Assembly: GCF_018614095.1 (NCBI RefSeq)
Contig: NZ_JAGGOY010000033.1
Location: 1 to 32,173, forward strand
DNA from: Streptomyces sp. ISL-87
Lineage (GTDB): Bacteria; Actinomycetota; Actinomycetes; Streptomycetales; Streptomycetaceae
Direction of reading: 5' to 3'
Length of the DNA stretch: 32,173 nt
In this document: in pieces, positions 31,242-32,173 of the stretch
Layout of the letters: the number at the start of each line of letters is the position of its first letter
Position numbering within the stretch: the stretch's first letter is position 1
The notes under the pieces: model-generated
Databases searched by the model: none
What the model was told of the DNA's origin: nothing
What the model saw: only the letters and a program-made list of their open reading frames with translations
Position numbers and translations under genes: made by a program

Positions 31242-32048
31242 TCAGATGCGGGCGAGGACCTGGGTCAGCAGCTTGCCCATGCGCGAGGCCGAGTCGCGGC
31301 CAGCCTGGAGCACCTCTTCGTGGTTCAGCGGCTCGCCGGACAGGCCGGCCGCCAGGTTGGTGACCAGCGAGATGCCGAGCACCTCGGCGCCGGCCTCACG
31401 GGCGGCGATGGCCTCCAGCACGGTGGACATGCCGACCAGGTCGGCGCCCATGACGCGGATCATGTTGATCTCGGCCGGGGTCTCGTAGTGCGGGCCGGGG
31501 AACTGGACGTAGACGCCCTCTTCGAGGGTCGGGTCGATCTCCTTGCACATCGCGCGGAGCTTCGGCGAGTACAGGTCGGTGAGGTCGACGAAGTTCGCGC
31601 CGACGATCGGCGAGGTGGCCGTCAGGTTGAGGTGGTCGCTGATCAGCACCGGCTGGCCGGGCTTCATGCCCTCGCGGAGACCGCCGCAGCCGTTGGTGAG
31701 GACGACGGTCTTGCAGCCTGCGGCGACGGCGGTGCGCACGCCGTGGGCGACGGCGGCGACGCCGCGGCCCTCGTAGAAGTGGGTCCGGCCGAGGAAGAGC
31801 AGCGCGCGCTTGTCGCCGATCTTGTACGAGCGGATCTTGCCGCCGTGGCCCTCGACGGCGGGCGGCGGGAAGCCGGGCAGCTCGGTGACCGGGAACTCGA
31901 ACTCGGGGGCGCCGAGCGCCTCGGCGGCGGGGGCCCAGCCGGAGCCCATGACGAGGGCGACATCGTGGGTTTCCGCGCCGGTCAGCTCGCGCAGGCGGGC
32001 GGCTGCGGCGTCGGCGGCGGCGAAGGGGTCGGTAACAGATGCGTTCAC
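31242..32048 (-). CDS. Purine nucleoside phosphorylase (trimeric type)
   Basis: The product is 268 residues of the high-Mr PNP/MTAP family: [17 protein letters not shown] (phosphate-binding Ser), [12 protein letters not shown] (phosphate-binding Arg/His region), [27 protein letters not shown], then [47 protein letters not shown] (NxAAG base-binding Asn). It cleaves inosine or guanosine with phosphate to ribose-1-phosphate plus base. GTG 32048 is chosen over the longer frame to 32099 because a -10-like TACGCT ends 7 nt upstream and the operator overlaps the longer frame. Confidence 0.93.
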   Translation of the reverse strand: MNASVTDPFAAADAAAARLRELTGAETHDVALVMGSGWAPAAEALGAPEFEFPVTELPGFPPPAVEGHGGKIRSYKIGDKRALLFLGRTHFYEGRGVAAVAHGVRTAVAAGCKTVVLTNGCGGLREGMKPGQPVLISDHLNLTATSPIVGANFVDLTDLYSPKLRAMCKEIDPTLEEGVYVQFPGPHYETPAEINMIRVMGADLVGMSTVLEAIAAREAGAEVLGISLVTNLAAGLSGEPLNHEEVLQAGRDSASRMGKLLTQVLARI

Positions 32049-32073
32049 GCTGACGAGCGTAGCCGGTGTTGGC

Positions 32074-32085
32074 CTACGCGCGTAG
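32074..32085. promoter_or_regulatory. Palindromic operator at the PNP promoter
   Basis: This is the third exact copy of CTACGCGCGTAG, 26 bp upstream of GTG 32048 on the minus strand. It covers the expected -35 position relative to the -10-like TACGCT (minus strand, 32061-32056). It would control the PNP-mutase operon. Confidence 0.8.
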
Positions 32086-32173
32086 ATGGCGCAGCTCACG
32101 GTGTTCGGATCGTTGCCTTGTCGGATCCGCCGAATGGTCTCCGACGGGGGGTGGGGGGGCGGGGTTGCTGCAC

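Overview
The window is high-GC actinobacterial DNA, almost certainly Streptomyces. Codon use is strongly G/C at third positions, GTG starts and GTGA stop/start overlaps are frequent, and the middle and right parts match a conserved Streptomyces neighbourhood. I recognise adenosine deaminase, deoC, two aldehyde dehydrogenases, sigQ, afsQ1, afsQ2, a phospho-sugar mutase and purine nucleoside phosphorylase, which in S. coelicolor (from memory) lie around SCO4901-SCO4917.

Layout. (1) Positions 1-11.1 kb are an accessory, decayed zone. It has an IS5-type transposase fragment (194-526), then a lower-GC three-gene cassette of two tandem AlkB-like 2-oxoglutarate/Fe(II) dioxygenases and a HEPN-like protein (640-3511). 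The end of the cassette is interrupted by a complete 1302-bp IS3-family element (3538-4839) with 26-bp inverted repeats and an AGT target duplication. After it come a membrane protein, an M20 metallopeptidase, small conserved genes, and several broken genes: an LRV-like fragment, an IS1634-type transposase tail and a LuxR regulator carrying two compensating indels. (2) Positions 11.1-12.4 kb hold a cupin protein and an alpha/beta-hydrolase with Asp in the nucleophile position. (3) Positions 12.48-22.97 kb run from add through secreted, lipoprotein and envelope genes (PspC, VanZ, PH-like, class F sortase and its secreted neighbour) to deoC, two ALDH genes and a uridine-kinase-like gene. (4) Positions 23.4-27.2 kb hold sigQ divergent from afsQ1-afsQ2-lipoprotein. 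(5) Positions 27.2-32.1 kb hold a MOSC protein, an NmrA-like protein, an IS5 remnant, and the purine nucleoside phosphorylase to phospho-sugar mutase operon.

How the genes work together. PNP, a sugar-phosphate mutase, DeoC and ALDH form a nucleoside catabolic route: (deoxy)ribose-1-phosphate, then 5-phosphate, then acetaldehyde plus glyceraldehyde-3-phosphate, then acetate. Adenosine deaminase feeds inosine to PNP. The same perfect 12-bp palindrome CTACGCGCGTAG lies at the predicted promoters of add, deoC and PNP, so the window appears to hold a coherent nucleoside regulon with leaderless-type promoters. AfsQ1-type boxes (GTNAC-N6-GTNAC) occur in the sigQ/afsQ1 intergenic region and also upstream of the sortase-linked secreted protein.

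The best candidate for an undescribed system is the AlkB/AlkB/HEPN cassette. Its function is inferred only from motifs. No RNA genes or CRISPR arrays were found.
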